A stretch of 64,000 nt of DNA from positions 79,397,918-79,461,917 of the forward strand of contig OZ038382.1 in assembly GCA_964036045.1 (NCBI GenBank), read 5' to 3'. A model generated the notes under the pieces. That model saw nothing but the letters and a program-made list of their open reading frames with translations. It was not told where the DNA came from and searched no databases. Shown piece after piece: positions 25,701 to 38,204 of the stretch; position 1 is the stretch's first letter, and each line of letters opens with the position of its first letter. Source of the stretch: Eutreptiella sp. 'Long Island Sound 2002' (Eukaryota > Euglenozoa > Euglenophyceae > Eutreptiales > Eutreptiaceae). Made by a program: the position numbers and the translations under genes.

Positions 25701-27684
25701 TCACGGAGGATCTTCTCCATGGCCTCTTTCCTCTCGCCCCTCAGGGCAAACTCCCGGTGCTGGTACACACCGGGGTCCTGCTTCAGTCGTATCTTGGCCT
25801 CGCCATACGATCCACACACCGGTGGGGGATACACAGGCTTACCGCTGAAGAAGGTATCACCATACTTCTGCTTCAGCCTGGCCCTCAATGCCTGGATCTT
25901 GGGGCAATCGTCGAACTCCGCCTTGGCTTTTCCGGGCACTTGAACCACGGAGCTTACTTGAGGGGTAGCGACCCCGCTCGGTTTCGGCTCAGGCGGTCTT
26001 CCCAGGTGGCCCAAAGGGCCATCTCTGGTCTTGCCTCGGAATAGATCGCCGTAGGTGGGTGGGTTACCCCCGATTGGCTCGTCCTGGCTGGACAAGTGGT
26101 CCAGCACCCTCTGCACGAAGGTGTTCCCATCATAGAAACCAGAGACGATCGAGTCCACTTCCGGCCAGGCTTTGTTCTGGCCTTTGCCCTCACGCTGATT
26201 TCCCCAGTCGTGAAAGGGCTGATCCATATACCCCTGAACCAGATCCAACTCCTCTTCAGTGAGGGGGTCTTCCGATTCTCCGATGTCAACAGGGGGAACC
26301 GCAAAGCATTGTCGCCATGGCTCTGCTATGATGCGGTTGACACACACGAAGTCCGCGGCCTCGGCCTGGTCAAGGCCCCCATCGACATAGTGGAATTCCG
26401 TTGGCCATCTCTGGGGTGGCATGAGCTGTCCCTTAGCGTCCTGATAGACACTCTCTCCAGCCGGTAGGACGACCTTGTTTAAGGTCATGTTGGTCAATGA
26501 GACTAACCAATGTCGGGTACTTTCCTCCTCGGTGCATCCCATAGGAACAACCAGCACTGCCTTGGAGCGGTCCTTGCAAATCTTCGCTATCGCTCTTGGA
26601 ATGTCCCAACGGGGGCAATGGATCCACATCAATCCCTGATGCGGACCCCAGTGCTTCTTCCACGCGGAGTCCTGGGCGCTCCAGTACTTCTCACAAACCC
26701 GAAGATGGGCGGAGGTTCCTGAAAAGAACGCACCAGGGCCAGATCTGAAGCTCCCAGGTCCGCGACCACTCGGCTCGCCACTTCCGGCCTTACGCCGTAC
26801 TCCTGGTTTGCTGGCCCAGTTGGCCCAGCGTGCAGTGCGGCTACTTCGAGCTGATCGCGTTCAGGGTGGATCCAATGGCATTCCACATGGTGCTCAGGTG
26901 ACGAAAGCCACGAGAGCTGGTCGTCCTGGTACAGGGTCATGGAGGCCTGGGCCGGGAGGACGCCGGAGTCCGTCTCCATCATGAAGTCGTACCCAACGAT
27001 CATGTCCCAGTCCATCTCGGCCTCGTAGAAGCGACCATGCAGGAGGATTTCCTTGCCGAGGTCCGGGCGACTCAGCTCACGATGGTTCACGAACTGCAGC
27101 CCGATGGCCGCTTCCTTCGTGCCTCCCACCATGTACTGGCCGTTCGCCACCTTCAGCCTGACAGGTTTCCGACTGTGGATCGGACACTCTGGTGGAAGTA
27201 GGCCAGCCTTGACCAAGCTGACTTGAGCTCCCGTGTCGACCAACACGTCGAAAACCTTTTCCACTTCCCCGCAAAAGGCACGGACCTTAAGGTGCAACTG
27301 CCGCTCACGCCCAACTCGGCGCACGGCGTGCAGGCTCAGGATCTCCGGCCGTTCCAGAAGCTCGACAAGCGACTGGTGCAGGTCGTGGACAATGGGCTCA
27401 GGCTGCCCATCTGCAGCATCCAGTCGCGGTCCGGGTGATCCTCTGATACTCTCGGATAGATCTTGAAGTACATCAAACACATTCTTGGTCGCGAAGGACG
27501 GACGGGTGCAAGGGTTCGTGCCTTCACTTGCCCTCACCCCGCCTCCGCGACTGGGTGCCGGACCGGGCCTTCCGCCCGCGGCAGTCCCTTTGTGCTTATC
27601 GACTCCCGACTGGGATGGTTCGGCGATTCCCACGTCACCATCCTGCGACCGCCCTGGCTGGGGCCCTTGGCTGCAGGGGCTCCG
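22708..27684 (-). pseudogene. pol: Element Y pol, interrupted
   Basis: All Pol domains are recognisable. Open blocks are 26629-27633 (protease, DTGA near 27240), 24833-26632 (linker plus RT, FVDD near 25300), 23738-24787 (RNase H and integrase N-part), 23099-23737 (integrase core), and 22708-23118 (C-terminus with chromodomain). Breaks seen by comparison with D: a one-base frame change near 26740, a TGA at 24833-24835 where D has CGA, a TAA at 23738-23740 where D has TAC, and a one-base insertion near 23147. Unlike X, the linker between protease and RT is full length. Confidence 0.93.
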
Positions 27685-27687
27685 CTA
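27685..27687 (-). other. gag-pol junction TAG of element Y
   Basis: CCC TAG CGG AGC on the minus strand. The pol frame continues in the same frame with no stop to the protease. Same position and context as in X and D. Confidence 0.7.
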
Positions 27688-30600
27688 GGGGGCGTCAGTT
27701 GTGGAAGTAGGGGTGTTCTCCTCCGCATCAACCTCGTTGAGGCCCTTCTTCCTTCCCCTTCCAGTCTTCTTGTCCTTGTCCTTGTTCTGGTCGTTCTGGT
27801 TGTTCTCCTTGTTCTTGTTGTCCGACCTGGGGACCCAGTTCCTCTTGATCTCCTGGATCTCCTTGGCTAACTCGGTCCCCTGCGACATCAGCTTGGAGAG
27901 CTCGTCCTTGTCCACCCCCACTTTGGCCTCCCGGATACCCGCAGGTGCACGCTTCTTCGACCCGTGCGCCTTCTTGTAGGCCTCCGTGTCGGCCTGGTGG
28001 GTGGGGCATGTTCAGTGGTCATAGTTGAAGCCTTTTTTCCTCCCATAACACAGGAAACAGCCCTGAGGGTGAGCTCGTATGAACTCCCCAAAGGACAGCA
28101 GAGGGTCGCCAATGCAGCGAGGGTCCCTCTTCTCCTTCTTCTTCCAACCCGGCTGCAGGGGCTTCCAGCTTCCCTGTCTGCTCCCCGCGCTCAGGTTGTT
28201 GGCCACGAAGGCACAAACGGCCACCTCGGCGGGCTCGTCGTCGTCGTCATCGTCGACGAGAGTCTCATCGCCGCCGGCTCCCGCTGGGTGCATGGCAGCT
28301 TCCCCGCCAGGTCCCTCGCCAACGTGGTTGACGTCGCGGTCGCCGGGCCTCAACCCGCGGGTGTGGTGGAGGTTCCGGTACTCCTTGAGCACCTCCTCTC
28401 CAACCCACTCCAGGATCCCGTCGCAAATCATCCGCGCCGGGATGGCCTGCAGACGGATGGTCTGGCCGCTCACGTCACACTCGTCAAGGCGCCACATCGC
28501 GGTCTTCTCGCGATCGCCCGAGACGGTGATGAGGAGAGCGTTCCGCAGAGAGTGCTGTTTGACATCCCGGGCCACGTTCTTCCTCGTCCAAGCCACCACG
28601 TTTGTATGATACTCTTTGGGGAGCATCATCTTGACCGTGTGGTTGGACTTGGCCCGCTTGGCTTCCTCCTTGGTGACCCTCTTGATCCATGCTTCCGGCA
28701 GCATGGAAAGCAGGCGAGCCTGCTCGTCACCCTCGTTCCAATCCTCCACGTTGCGGCGGAAGAGGGTGTATTGCCCTCGGAAGTCTCGCCAGTCCCGTAG
28801 GCGAATCTCCCGTCCATCATGCTGAAGCTCGATGGACTTCCACCGCTTGGCAGCCACCTGCGGAGCGTCCGGCCGCTCCTGCTCGTTGAGCCACTTCTTG
28901 GCTTCCTTGAGGGTCTTGATTTTCCCCTCCTTGGTCGCCACGAAGTATAGCTCTTGGAGCACTTCCAGCAGGCGGTACCTGAACCGTCTGAAGACATACT
29001 TCTCCGCATCAGCAGGATGCATGTCCTCAGTAACGGTTACCCCCCAATCGTCCAGCTTCTCCAAGAAGCGGTCGAGGTTGAGGGGGTTGCCGTCGTACAT
29101 GGGGGGCTTGATGTCCTTCAAGTCTTCCCACACGGCGGCATCTGCGGCCTTAAAGACCATGAACGCCGGCCGCGAGATCGACCGAGGTTCCCATCGGCCT
29201 CTCCCACGGACTCCCACGGCTGCCACGTCCATCTCCTCCAAGGAATCCCTGTGGCTACGCTGCGGTTCCTCCATGTACGCTGAACCTAGATGTTCACGCC
29301 GTACTCCTTCCATGTATGCCTCCTCATCACAGCGCCGGCGGCTGCGTTCAGCGGCCTCCCGTCGTACACCACGCGGCGGGCTGATGTCGAACTCCTCCAA
29401 GTCCAGGTCCAGGTCCTCACCTCCACCGACATCCCACTCCACGTCTCCTCTGGGGACCTCATCCCTGAGTCCACCATAACGTCCATTGGGATTGGCTCCG
29501 GGGCTGGTGCGGGGCGTCGGGGGCGTACCCGTGTCCGCGGTGGAGCACGGCGGTTGTCGTACTCCGCGCTGAGCCACTCATCACACCAATCCTCACTGGC
29601 ACTGCCGGGCGGCACGCGCTCGTTGCGGCGGCCGGCGCTGTGGTGAGAGGGGGCGCTGAGAGAGAGGACACTGGCGCTGGGGCGACTCCTGGGGGCTCTG
29701 CCGAGGGCGTGGGGTCTGCCTGGACCTGGTCCGGGTCCCCAGCTGTCGTCCGACGAGCCAGACTCCAGGGGTGGGTGGTCGCTGCCGACGCTCCCACGGG
29801 CTTCCAGCGCGTCCAGCCTCTGCTGCAGGCCGCTGATGACCTTGTTCAGCGACCTGGTCTCGCCCCTGGCGATGTCCAGCAGCTTCTGGGTGGCAGTGGC
29901 GACGCCGGCGCTCTTGACCATCTCGATCTTGGCGATGTCCAGCTCTCTCTGAGAGCGCGCGGCGACCCTGGCGATGTGAGTCATCTCGCCCTTGCCCGTG
30001 TCTACCTCGCGCTCGAGGAACTGGACCCTCCTGCGGAGGTAGACAATCCACCGCCGAGTGGCATCCGGGTCGCCGTCCCCTGGTGGGTCGTCGGGGTCCC
30101 CAGGGGGTCCTTAAGGAGGGCCTCTGCCGGGTCCGCCCGGTCCATGGGGTCCTCCCCCGCCCGGTGGTGCGCCTCCAGGGGGTCCACTTGGTGGGCGTCC
30201 TCCAGGGGGTCCTGATGGTCCTCCGCCAGGGGGTCGCGGTGGGTCTCCGCTGGGTCGCCTCGGTGGGTCCGAGGATGAGCGCTTCTTCGTGATGTCGAAG
30301 TCCATCTCCAGGAGGCGGACCATGTCGTCATCCTCGTCCATGTCGTCCCACCTGGGCGTCTCAGTCTCGGAAGACTCCGAGCTCCGGTAGGGAGGAGGGG
30401 GATCCTCATCCTCACCCTCCGGCTCCATGGCGACGTCTCCGCCTCCTCCGCCAGCCACTCCTGGGCGATGTCGGCGGCCTCGTTCTTACCCGTCGCTGGC
30501 GGTGAAGAAGGGGTCGCTGTCGTTGGGTAGTCCGCCGGCTGGCCTCCGTGGCCTCTCGGGGGTCTTCCCCTTACCCTTCCTCCGTCGGTAGGCAGTGGGG

Positions 30601-32061
30601 CCACTGCTCCCACTGCTGCCCGTGTCGGCCTCGTCCAGCGTCATCTTGGAGGAGGCGTCCCCTTCGAAAAGCTTTCGAAGGGTCTCCACTCGTGATCCTG
30701 CCGGGGGAGTCTCGCGGCGGAGTTTGGCCTCTGCTTCCTCCATTGCGGCGGTGGTGGCTGCGGCAGCTCGCCTTTCGGCCTCCTCCCGGGCACGAGCCGC
30801 CTCGGCTTCCAGGGTCTGTTGCAGCCTCGCCTTCTCCGCTTCCAACGCCACCAACTCCGCCTCCGTCTTGGCCCTCTCCTCAGCGACCTTCCGTCGCGCG
30901 GCCTCGATGGCGTCCTTCTTGGCGGCGTCCGCCTGGGCCTTGGCCGTTGCTTCGGCGTGGGCCCTTTCCTCCGCCTCCTTCTTTGCCCTCTCTTGGGCAA
31001 GCGCCTCTTCCAGCGCCTTCACCTCGGCCTCCTTGCAGGAAATGGCCTCCAGCGTCAGGCGGGCTTCCTCGTCGGCTGCCGCGACCTCACCGTTGACCTG
31101 GGCAGTCGCCGCCCCATGGGCGGCTACGGCCGTGAGTCCGGCCGCAATGGCCGCCACGGTCGAGGCGTGGATGGCCATGCCATGCGCCCACTCTGCAGCC
31201 TCCTGCTGGGCGATGCTGCAGGCGCCCTTCATGGTAGCGCTCTGCTGCATGGCCCGTTGCCGGGCAACCCGAAGGTTGCAGGGCACCCCACAGGCGCGCT
31301 CACAGGCGCGCGCCACGTCCCTTTGGTCGGGAGCGACGCTGCTGCTGGAGCTGGCCTGGTCGGCCGGCATCCTCCCGCGGTGGGCCAACTCCACGTCGCT
31401 GCTGGGGCCTGACCTCCTCAGGAGCAGCGGACGGGGCTTGGCCTTGGTCTGCTTGGCGACTTGGAAGTAGTCGCCAAGGGTGGTGGAGCCGGGGTGGTGA
31501 CCGCCACTGGCCCGTTGGGAACTGGGGGCTGGGGTTCCGCCCTTGGCGCCTGGGGCGGCTTCGGCGGCCAGGGACTCCTGGTACTCCCGCCACTTCCGGT
31601 CCCGCTTCCTGTCCCCGGCAGAACGCTTCTCCTTCCCCGGAGACGCGCTGCTGCTGCTGCCCTGCAGCCTGCGCTCGCTCCCGGGGTTCCGGGAAGTTCT
31701 TCTCGATCTTGTCCCCCATGGAGACGTTGATAGAGGCGCCCGACGGGTACTCGTTGGGCTTCTCATCCTCCTCAATCCCGTCGGGGCGCAGCCCTTCGCC
31801 GGGCCTGTCCGGCCGGGTCCAGGTCCTCCAGCGCCTCTGCTGGAAGCGGAATGCAAACCCTTCCACCCGCAGCCAGTCCTCCACGGCCTGCAGGCGGTCG
31901 GGGCTCATGTCCGTGCGGAGCTCGAAGCTCCCGGGCATGCCGCCTTCGCACTGGGGGTGGCTGTGGCGGTAGTGCTGGTCCCAAACCAACCCACGCAGTA
32001 GGCGCGCTGCATGGGGGTGGGGCCGCGGCCACATCTTACCCGCTTCTTGCCAGTTTACCAT
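27688..32061 (-). pseudogene. gag: Element Y gag, interrupted
   Basis: The start ATG at 32059-32061 (Met-Val-Asn-Trp) is shared with X and D. Open blocks are 31300-32061, 30489-31856, 30111-30458, 29286-29984 and 28015-29577, followed by the tail 27688-28011. A one-base insertion lies near 31685. A TAA at 30486-30488 replaces an Asp codon, and another TAA cuts the Gly/Pro tract near 30112. A TGA at 28012-28014 interrupts the zinc knuckle exactly where X has one and D has CGA. A 21-residue stretch between two Leu-Asp-Ile-Ala motifs (near 29925) is present here and in X but absent from D. Confidence 0.92.
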
Positions 32062-32429
32062 GGCAGCGGGGGGCGTACTTTGTCTTGAAGTCCTTGGTGT
32101 GCACTCGTTCCGCTCAACGAACTGGTCCTGGTGGTGTTTGTTGAGGCGGGTGCTGCAGCACTGGACTGGGAGTGCGGCCGGTGCTGGTCGGCCGGTGGTT
32201 GTGGAAGTGGTTGCTGTAGCTCGGAGTGCGGCCTTGCTGGTGGGCCGAGGGAACTCGTTGATGACGGAGTTCTGCTCCCTGCACTTCCTTCACGGTCTCG
32301 GCGCTCCTGCCGGGCGGCGCTGCGAGCCGCTGCGCTGCGCTGCGAGCTGCGAGCTGCGAGCTGCTGCGCTGTGCTGCTCGGGGTTGGTGGCCCCGAGTGG
32401 CACGCGGGGGATGGGTAACCCCGCGGCGG
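32062..32429 (-). other. 5' untranslated leader of element Y
   Basis: Between the primer site and the gag ATG. It contains a short GC-rich tandem repeat (GCTGCGAGCTGCGAG type, near 32320-32375) that corresponds to 47276-47340 in D. Confidence 0.7.
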
Positions 32430-32440
32430 TGAAACGCTTT
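32430..32440 (-). other. Self-complementary primer-binding site of element Y
   Basis: Read on the minus strand it is AAAGCGTTTCA, directly after the 5' LTR. It is the exact reverse complement of 18761-18771 read in the element's direction (3' LTR). It differs at one base from the 5' LTR copy at 32555-32565. Confidence 0.7.
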
Positions 32441-35042
32441 TGACGCGTTGCCGTGGGGGGCCTGGCCACGGGACACTGCGGTGGACACACGCAAGTGAGC
32501 AGGCAGGCAAAGCACTACGCTCACAGGGGCATCAATGCGCTCATGTCATGTGACAAAGTGTTTCAGGATCCTTGCCACTCTGAAACAAGGGAACAAAAGT
32601 ATGTACAGCAACACATCAGGATATGTACACATGGGGTTAAGACTGGACTGAGGTAAAGGCAACACAGGACAAGAGACACTCAGTCCCAACTCATATCCCA
32701 ATCCCAGGTCCGACCATCCCAGTGGCTGGTGGCGGCGGGGGCTCAAACACAACCCATGCCCTGCTCAGTCCGGACCCCGAAACCCTGCCAATAGGGGGGG
32801 TGTCGCGCCCAGCCACAGGCGAGTTCCTGGTAACCAAGGAGCTCCAAGGCCAACTAACAATGGCTCCCCATGCTCCCCCAACGGCACATTCAAACTCCCC
32901 TCTGTGCCAGAGATATGGCCAATTGACCACACGGGGGGATTAAATTGGGGTCCCAAAAGGGGGTCATTTTGGCTGCTCGAAATGAGCCGAGATTCGGGAG
33001 TGCTCTCAATAGTATATCTCCACGCCGGCTTGGAGATCGGATCTGCCATTCCATACGCCATCCACCGGGAGTCCAACATAGACTCCCATGCACTTGGCTT
33101 CCTGAGATCTCCATGCGACTTGGCGTGGTGACAATCCCAATTGGGTCCACAAATGCCAAAATGGCAAAATTGCCCACACTCACTTTGGGCTAGCACCTTA
33201 ACGAAGATTGCTCTGCTTCGCCCATGTGGTGTGTGAACCATGGGGACCAATATACATAACACCCATGTCATATATGGTCCATTGGTCCATGCGTCCGGCG
33301 TGCACGGGTGGGCTGAACATAGTGCACGGCGGGCAGGAAAAGTGGAAAATTGCTCAAAATGGCCAAAAATGCGCACACTCATGGTTGGGGCAAATGAGGC
33401 ACATGCCCGACTTGGACCAAAGTGTGGCATAGAATTGGTCTCAAGTCATATGTGTCCAACATATCTTTTGGGCGTCGCCCAACTCCTCCGGTTTTGGGAA
33501 TGGCAGGGTCGCCAAGTGAGCCCATGATTTGGGATAGTCCCAAATCGACAACATGGCGGCCACGGTATGCCAAGTCCAAGAGGATTTATTCGCCGGGTCC
33601 AAGATATGTTGGGGACCGAAGTATGTACCCTCAGAACACACTTGGGTCATGATGTCAATTGGGCGCAGCGTTGAGATACACGGTCGCCACTTGACATCAT
33701 GACGGGCAGAAATTAGCAATATTGGCGGAAAAACACCCAAAAGTGCCTTGAAAGGCGCAAAAATATATTATAATATCTTCAGCTTGGATTGAGTAATCGA
33801 CCAATCCTTCTAAACACAATGATTTGACACCAATGACCTCCGATTCCACATATGTGCTGCACTTTGGGCGCTTTGGAAGGTCACGAGCTTTACTTCCCAA
33901 GTGGGCACATGAAGATATGGAAAATTGCAAAACACACACCTTGCTCCCAACGCATCGCTTTGGGATCGCCACACAAGCTTCCCTCCACGAGGGTTAGGCT
34001 TGCAATTGTTCGTAGGGAGTATGGAGAAGGGGCTTGCGCAATATGAGGTCCATTGGCGGGTTTGGCTTGGAGCGATGGACCCGCCAAATGGGCACGCAAC
34101 ACAACACAAGGCACATACCACATATTGCCCAAAAAGGTAGCTCCCCCCACGATATGTCATGCCCCTCCAAGGGCATAACTTTGTGTCAATCGCTCATAGG
34201 AACTCAAGAAGAGTTCCTATGCAACACCAACACTCGCGCGCTACACTCGAAAGTTATCTCAACGCACGCAATATCATGGCCAAAGAGTTATAACGCAAAC
34301 TCTACCCTCTTGACCATGATCCATTACGCTAGCGCGCACGTGTGGAGACGCAAGACATATAAAGCTTCCTAAATTACGTCGGGAGTATTGTGAATACATC
34401 CCACGTTTCCTTATTGTCATTCCTCGCAACCGGCACGACATATGACCCTCACAAGTGGCCTCACAAATCAACTTTGTTTTGCCCATATCTCTAAGACAAA
34501 TGGAGGGCAAGACAAAAAGAAAATTGATTCGTGCATAGGGAAGCACGTAGGTCCACTCGAAAGAGGTCAAATCAAGTGCGGGGATGTCGAAGTCGAAAAT
34601 CCGATTTCGACATCCTGAAAAATTCAGATTAAGGTTGCGAGTGCAGAATGTGAAAATTGCGGATGCATCAATGCAATTCCTGAAGACCTTAGAGTCTTCG
34701 TCACGATTTGCGCTCAAATATCTGTATATAACAGTTAAACTGGCGGTTACGCTAAAGTCGCGAACTAACCGCCAGCTGTCAAAACAGTGAATATCAGAAC
34801 GGAAGCATAAAAATTGACGGAAACAATATGAAAATAAAACCCTGTTGATTCCTGATATTCTGATATATAAATCTCCGCTGGCGACGCATCGGTTGCCGAT
34901 GCGGGGCTTTACGGCACGGAACACGCTCCCGCCGGGCTCGCACCGGGCGTCCACGGGCGTCTTCCCTTCCGTAAATGGGGTTAGTGGACCGGAGACCGGT
35001 CGTATGCCCTACCCTAGCCATGGGGTTCTGGGTACTGCTTCA
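32441..35042 (-). repeat. 5' LTR of element Y (2602 bp)
   Basis: Minus strand TGAAGCAGTACC... at 35042 to ...GCGTCA at 32441. It is collinear with 18647-21249 and differs by scattered substitutions. U3 includes an open frame of 226 codons (34274-34954, minus) that is shorter or changed in the other LTRs. Confidence 0.93.
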
Positions 35043-35046
35043 GTAG
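35043..35046. repeat. Target-site duplication GTAG of element Y, right
   Basis: Repeats 18643-18646. Sequence beyond it continues X gag codons. Confidence 0.9.
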
Positions 35047-35106
35047 GCAGGCCGCATGGGGATGGGGCTGCGGCCAGGTCTTGCCCGCCTCGTCCCAGTT
35101 CACCAT
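35047..35106 (-). pseudogene. gag: Element X gag remnant, 5' end
   Basis: Starts at the ATG 35104-35106 (Met-Val-Asn-Trp-Asp-Glu) and runs in frame to the point where Y inserted. The next codons are at 18646 and below. Kept separate because the 16.4-kb Y insertion lies between the two parts. Confidence 0.88.
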
Positions 35107-35428
35107 CGGTGCTCTTGATGGGGTGGTCCTGGGGTGGTTGTTGAGGTGGCTGATGGAGCACTGGACTGGGAGTGCGGCCGGTGCTGGTCAGCCGGTGGTT
35201 GTGGAAGTGGTTGCTGTAACTGGGAGTGCGGCCTTGCTGGTCGGAAAGGGAACTCGTTGATGACGGAGTTCTGCTCCCTGCACTTCCTTCACGGACTCGG
35301 TGCTGTCGCTGGGCGGCGCTGCGAGCTGCTGCGCTGCGCTGCGAGCTGCAAGCTGCGAGCTGCTGCGCCGCGCTGCTCGGGGTTGGTGGCCCCGAATGGC
35401 ACGCGAGGGATGGGTAACCCCGCGGCGG
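35107..35428 (-). other. 5' untranslated leader of element X
   Basis: Homologous to the leaders of Y and D, including the GC-rich short tandem repeat near 35310-35380. No conserved upstream open frame. Confidence 0.65.
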
Positions 35429-35439
35429 TGAAACGCTTT
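35429..35439 (-). other. Self-complementary primer-binding site of element X
   Basis: The minus strand reads AAAGCGTTTCA, directly after the 5' LTR. It is complementary to the R-start 11-mer of the 3' LTR (5302-5312, exact) and differs at one base from the 5' LTR copy (35553-35563). Confidence 0.7.
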
Positions 35440-38200
35440 TGACGCGTTCCCGTGGGGGGCCTGGCCACGGGACGCTGCGGTGACACGCACAAGCAAGCAG
35501 GCAGGCAAAGCACTGCGCTCACAGGGGCATCAATACGCTCGTGTCATGTGACAAGGCGTTTCAGGATCCTTGCCACACTGGAACAAGGGAACAAAAGTAT
35601 GTACAGCAACACATCAGGATATGTACACATGGGGTTAAGACTGGACTGGGGTAAGGGAATCACAGGACAATAGACACTCAGTCCCAACACATATCCCAAT
35701 CCCAGGTCCGACCCTCCCAGCTGCTGGTGGGGGCGGGGGCTCAAACACAACCCATGCCCTGCTCAGTCCGGACCCTGAAACCCTGCCAATAGGGGAGGTG
35801 TGCCGCCAAGCCACAGGCGAGTTCCTGCGAACAAAGGTGCTCCAAGGCCAACCCACAGTTGGTCCTCATGCTCCCTTAACGGCAGGTCTCAACCCCCTTC
35901 TGAGTGAGAGATATGGCCCCGCCATTATCCCCTAGGAGTTGGTAGCTGAAAATGGGCTGTTTCAGCCCAAACTAACATTAGCTCAAAAATCTCCAAAATT
36001 GACCCCTCTTTCGGACCTGCCAGAGGTAGGGACGAGGCAACTGACCCTATGCCCTTCGAGTAGAAAGTCTTTGGAGCCCTCACCCAACCTGGTTCCCTCT
36101 GAGGTCCCGGCATCAGGGCACCACGGGCTCGTCAAGTGGGGTCATGATGCCAAAACCACCAAAACTGGCGTCATTCCCACGCGTGGCTCGCCCGGCCAGG
36201 GCAAGGCCAATGGAGATCGGATCCGCCATTCCATACGCCATCAACCGGGAGTCAGACTGAGACTCCCATGCTTTTGGCTCTCAAAGATCTCCATGCCCCT
36301 CGGCGTGGTGACAATCCCAATTGGGTCCACGAATGCAAAAATGGCAAAATCGTCCACACTCACTTTGAGCTAGCACCTTGACGAAGGTTACTCCGCCTCG
36401 CCCACGTGGTGTGCGAGCCATGAGGACCAATGTCCATATCACCCATGTCATATATGGTCCATTGGTCCATGCGTCTGGCGTGCACGAGGGTGCTGAACAT
36501 GGTGCACGGCGGGCAGAAAATGTGGAAAATTGCTCAAAATGGCCAAAAATGCGCACACTCATGGTTGGGGCAAATGATGTACATGCCCGACTTGGACCGG
36601 AGTGTGCCAAAGGATTGGTTTCAAGTCATATGTGTCCAACATATCTTTTGGGCGTCCCCCAACTCCTCCGGTTTCGGGAGTGGCAGGGTCGCCAAGTGAG
36701 CCCATGATTTGGGATGGTCCCAAATCGCCAGCATGGCGGCCACGGTACGCCGAGCCCGAGAGGAGTTATTCGCCGGGTCCAAGATATGTTGGGCACCGAA
36801 GTATGTACCCTCATTATACACTTAGGTCATGATGTCAATTGGGCGCAACGTTGAGATACACGGTCGCCACTTGACAGCATGACGGGCAAAAAAAAGCAAT
36901 ATTGGCGGAAAAAAACCGAAAAGTGCCTTGAAAGGCGCACAAATATATTATAATATCTTCGGCTTGGATTGAGTAATCGACCAATCCTTCTAAACGTAAT
37001 GACTTGACACTAATGACCTACGATTCCACATATGTGCTGCACTTGGGGCGCTTTGGAGAGTCGCGCGCGCTGCCTCCCAGGTGGGCACATGCAAAAATGG
37101 AATATTGCAAAAAACACACCTTGCTCGCAGCGCATCGCTTCGGGAGCGCCCCACAAGCGTGCCTTCACGAAGGTTAGGCTCGCGAGTGTTGGTTTGGAGT
37201 ACAATGAAGGGCCTCGTGCGATATGGGGTCCATTGGCGGGTTAGTCTTGGAATGTTGCACCCGCCAAATGGGCACGCGATATGACACCAAATATGGCATA
37301 TAACCCTACCCACGCCTTCTACACCCAACCTAGTGGCCTAGAACCAAAGTATGCCTATATTCTAATGTAACTTTGGTCCCTTAACACGCATGCAAGTGCT
37401 TTGGTCGAAAATCGACCTCCTTTCGGAAAGCCGAATTTTAGCATGCACGCAAAATATATTGCCCATATGTATATGGAGATCATATATGCACTATCCGGGG
37501 AAGACAAGTGATATGCTCCAGATGTAGAGGCAAGCAAGGGTGGGACAAACGCCAACTCAACATACTTCTACACGTACTTGGACGTCAAGTACGTGAAAAA
37601 GCGCACTTCTTGGAGAACACTCAAAATGAATAACCCTTTGGGCCTATTGAGTTGGGATCCTTTGGCCTCATCCTATGACTATGGGGGGCAAAACCTCGTA
37701 CACAGTGCCTATGAGGCACGTTAGTTCGCTCTTGGGCGCTTGAACGCTCGTACCCCTTGTTATTCCACTTTGGGGTTCAAAGCGCCCTCGGCTGCCCAGA
37801 TTTCATGGGAAAAATCTGGGACGCGATCCGTTATATCAAGGAAAAAATTGCAGATCACTCAAAGACCGTTTCAGTCTTAACTTCAAGAAGGATCGCTTTA
37901 CAGAACTATCTGATGCAGTCCACGGAACAGGCGACGACAGGCGGCGCGACTGCGGCGATTTCACGACAATTAGAAACCGCGGTAGAAATCGGGTATTTCA
38001 CCGATTTCCAACCGCAAATCGACCAAGACAATAAACTTATGGTAAATCTTCATTGATTCAATGGTTAAGGATCAGATTCCAGATCCCGCGGATTAGAGAA
38101 CAGGGTTATCCCGCTGACAGCCGGTGTCAACGGCTTCCGCACGGGTGTGACGGCTCACAGGCCTCCGGGCCATGGGCCATAGGTTCTGGGTACCGCTTCA
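35440..38200 (-). repeat. 5' LTR of element X (2761 bp)
   Basis: Minus strand TGAAGCGG... at 38200 to ...CGTCA at 35440. Same U3 type as 5189-8154 but about 205 bp shorter. The missing block falls near 36210, with only a TG match at the break. The LTR pair is visibly more diverged than those of Y and D. Confidence 0.93.
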
Positions 38201-38204
38201 ATAA
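38201..38204. repeat. Target-site duplication ATAA of element X, right
   Basis: Matches 5185-5188. Confidence 0.85.

Larger units (their letters stand above)
18647..35042 (-). mobile_element. Element Y: Ty3/gypsy chromovirus nested in X
   Basis: A 16.4-kb element in the same orientation as X. Its 3' LTR is 18647-21249, its interior 21250-32440 and its 5' LTR 32441-35042. The two LTRs are 2603 and 2602 bp. Terminal TG...CA and a 4-bp GTAG duplication are present. The coding region has fewer breaks than X but is interrupted in both gag and pol. Its LTR belongs to the same U3 type as D but lacks about 354 bp that D has, between two GGCC-containing sites near 19125. Confidence 0.95.
5189..38200 (-). 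mobile_element. Element X: decayed Ty3/gypsy chromovirus, host of element Y
   Basis: Minus-strand LTR retrotransposon. Its 3' LTR is 5189-8154, its 5' LTR is 35440-38200, and its interior is 8155-18646 plus 35047-35439. The interior is split by element Y. With Y and one copy of Y's target duplication removed, X is about 16.6 kb and its gag reading frame runs cleanly across the junction. The ends are TG...CA, with ATAA duplications outside. The coding region is broken by nonsense changes, frameshifts and deletions. Because Y sits inside X, X is the older insertion. Confidence 0.95.

Noticed and set aside
5189-38200. Reading X plus Y as a tandem array sharing LTRs by unequal recombination
   Set aside because: Each element has its own 4-bp target duplication, and X gag is continuous once Y is removed. 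Nesting explains everything, and the U3 types differ.
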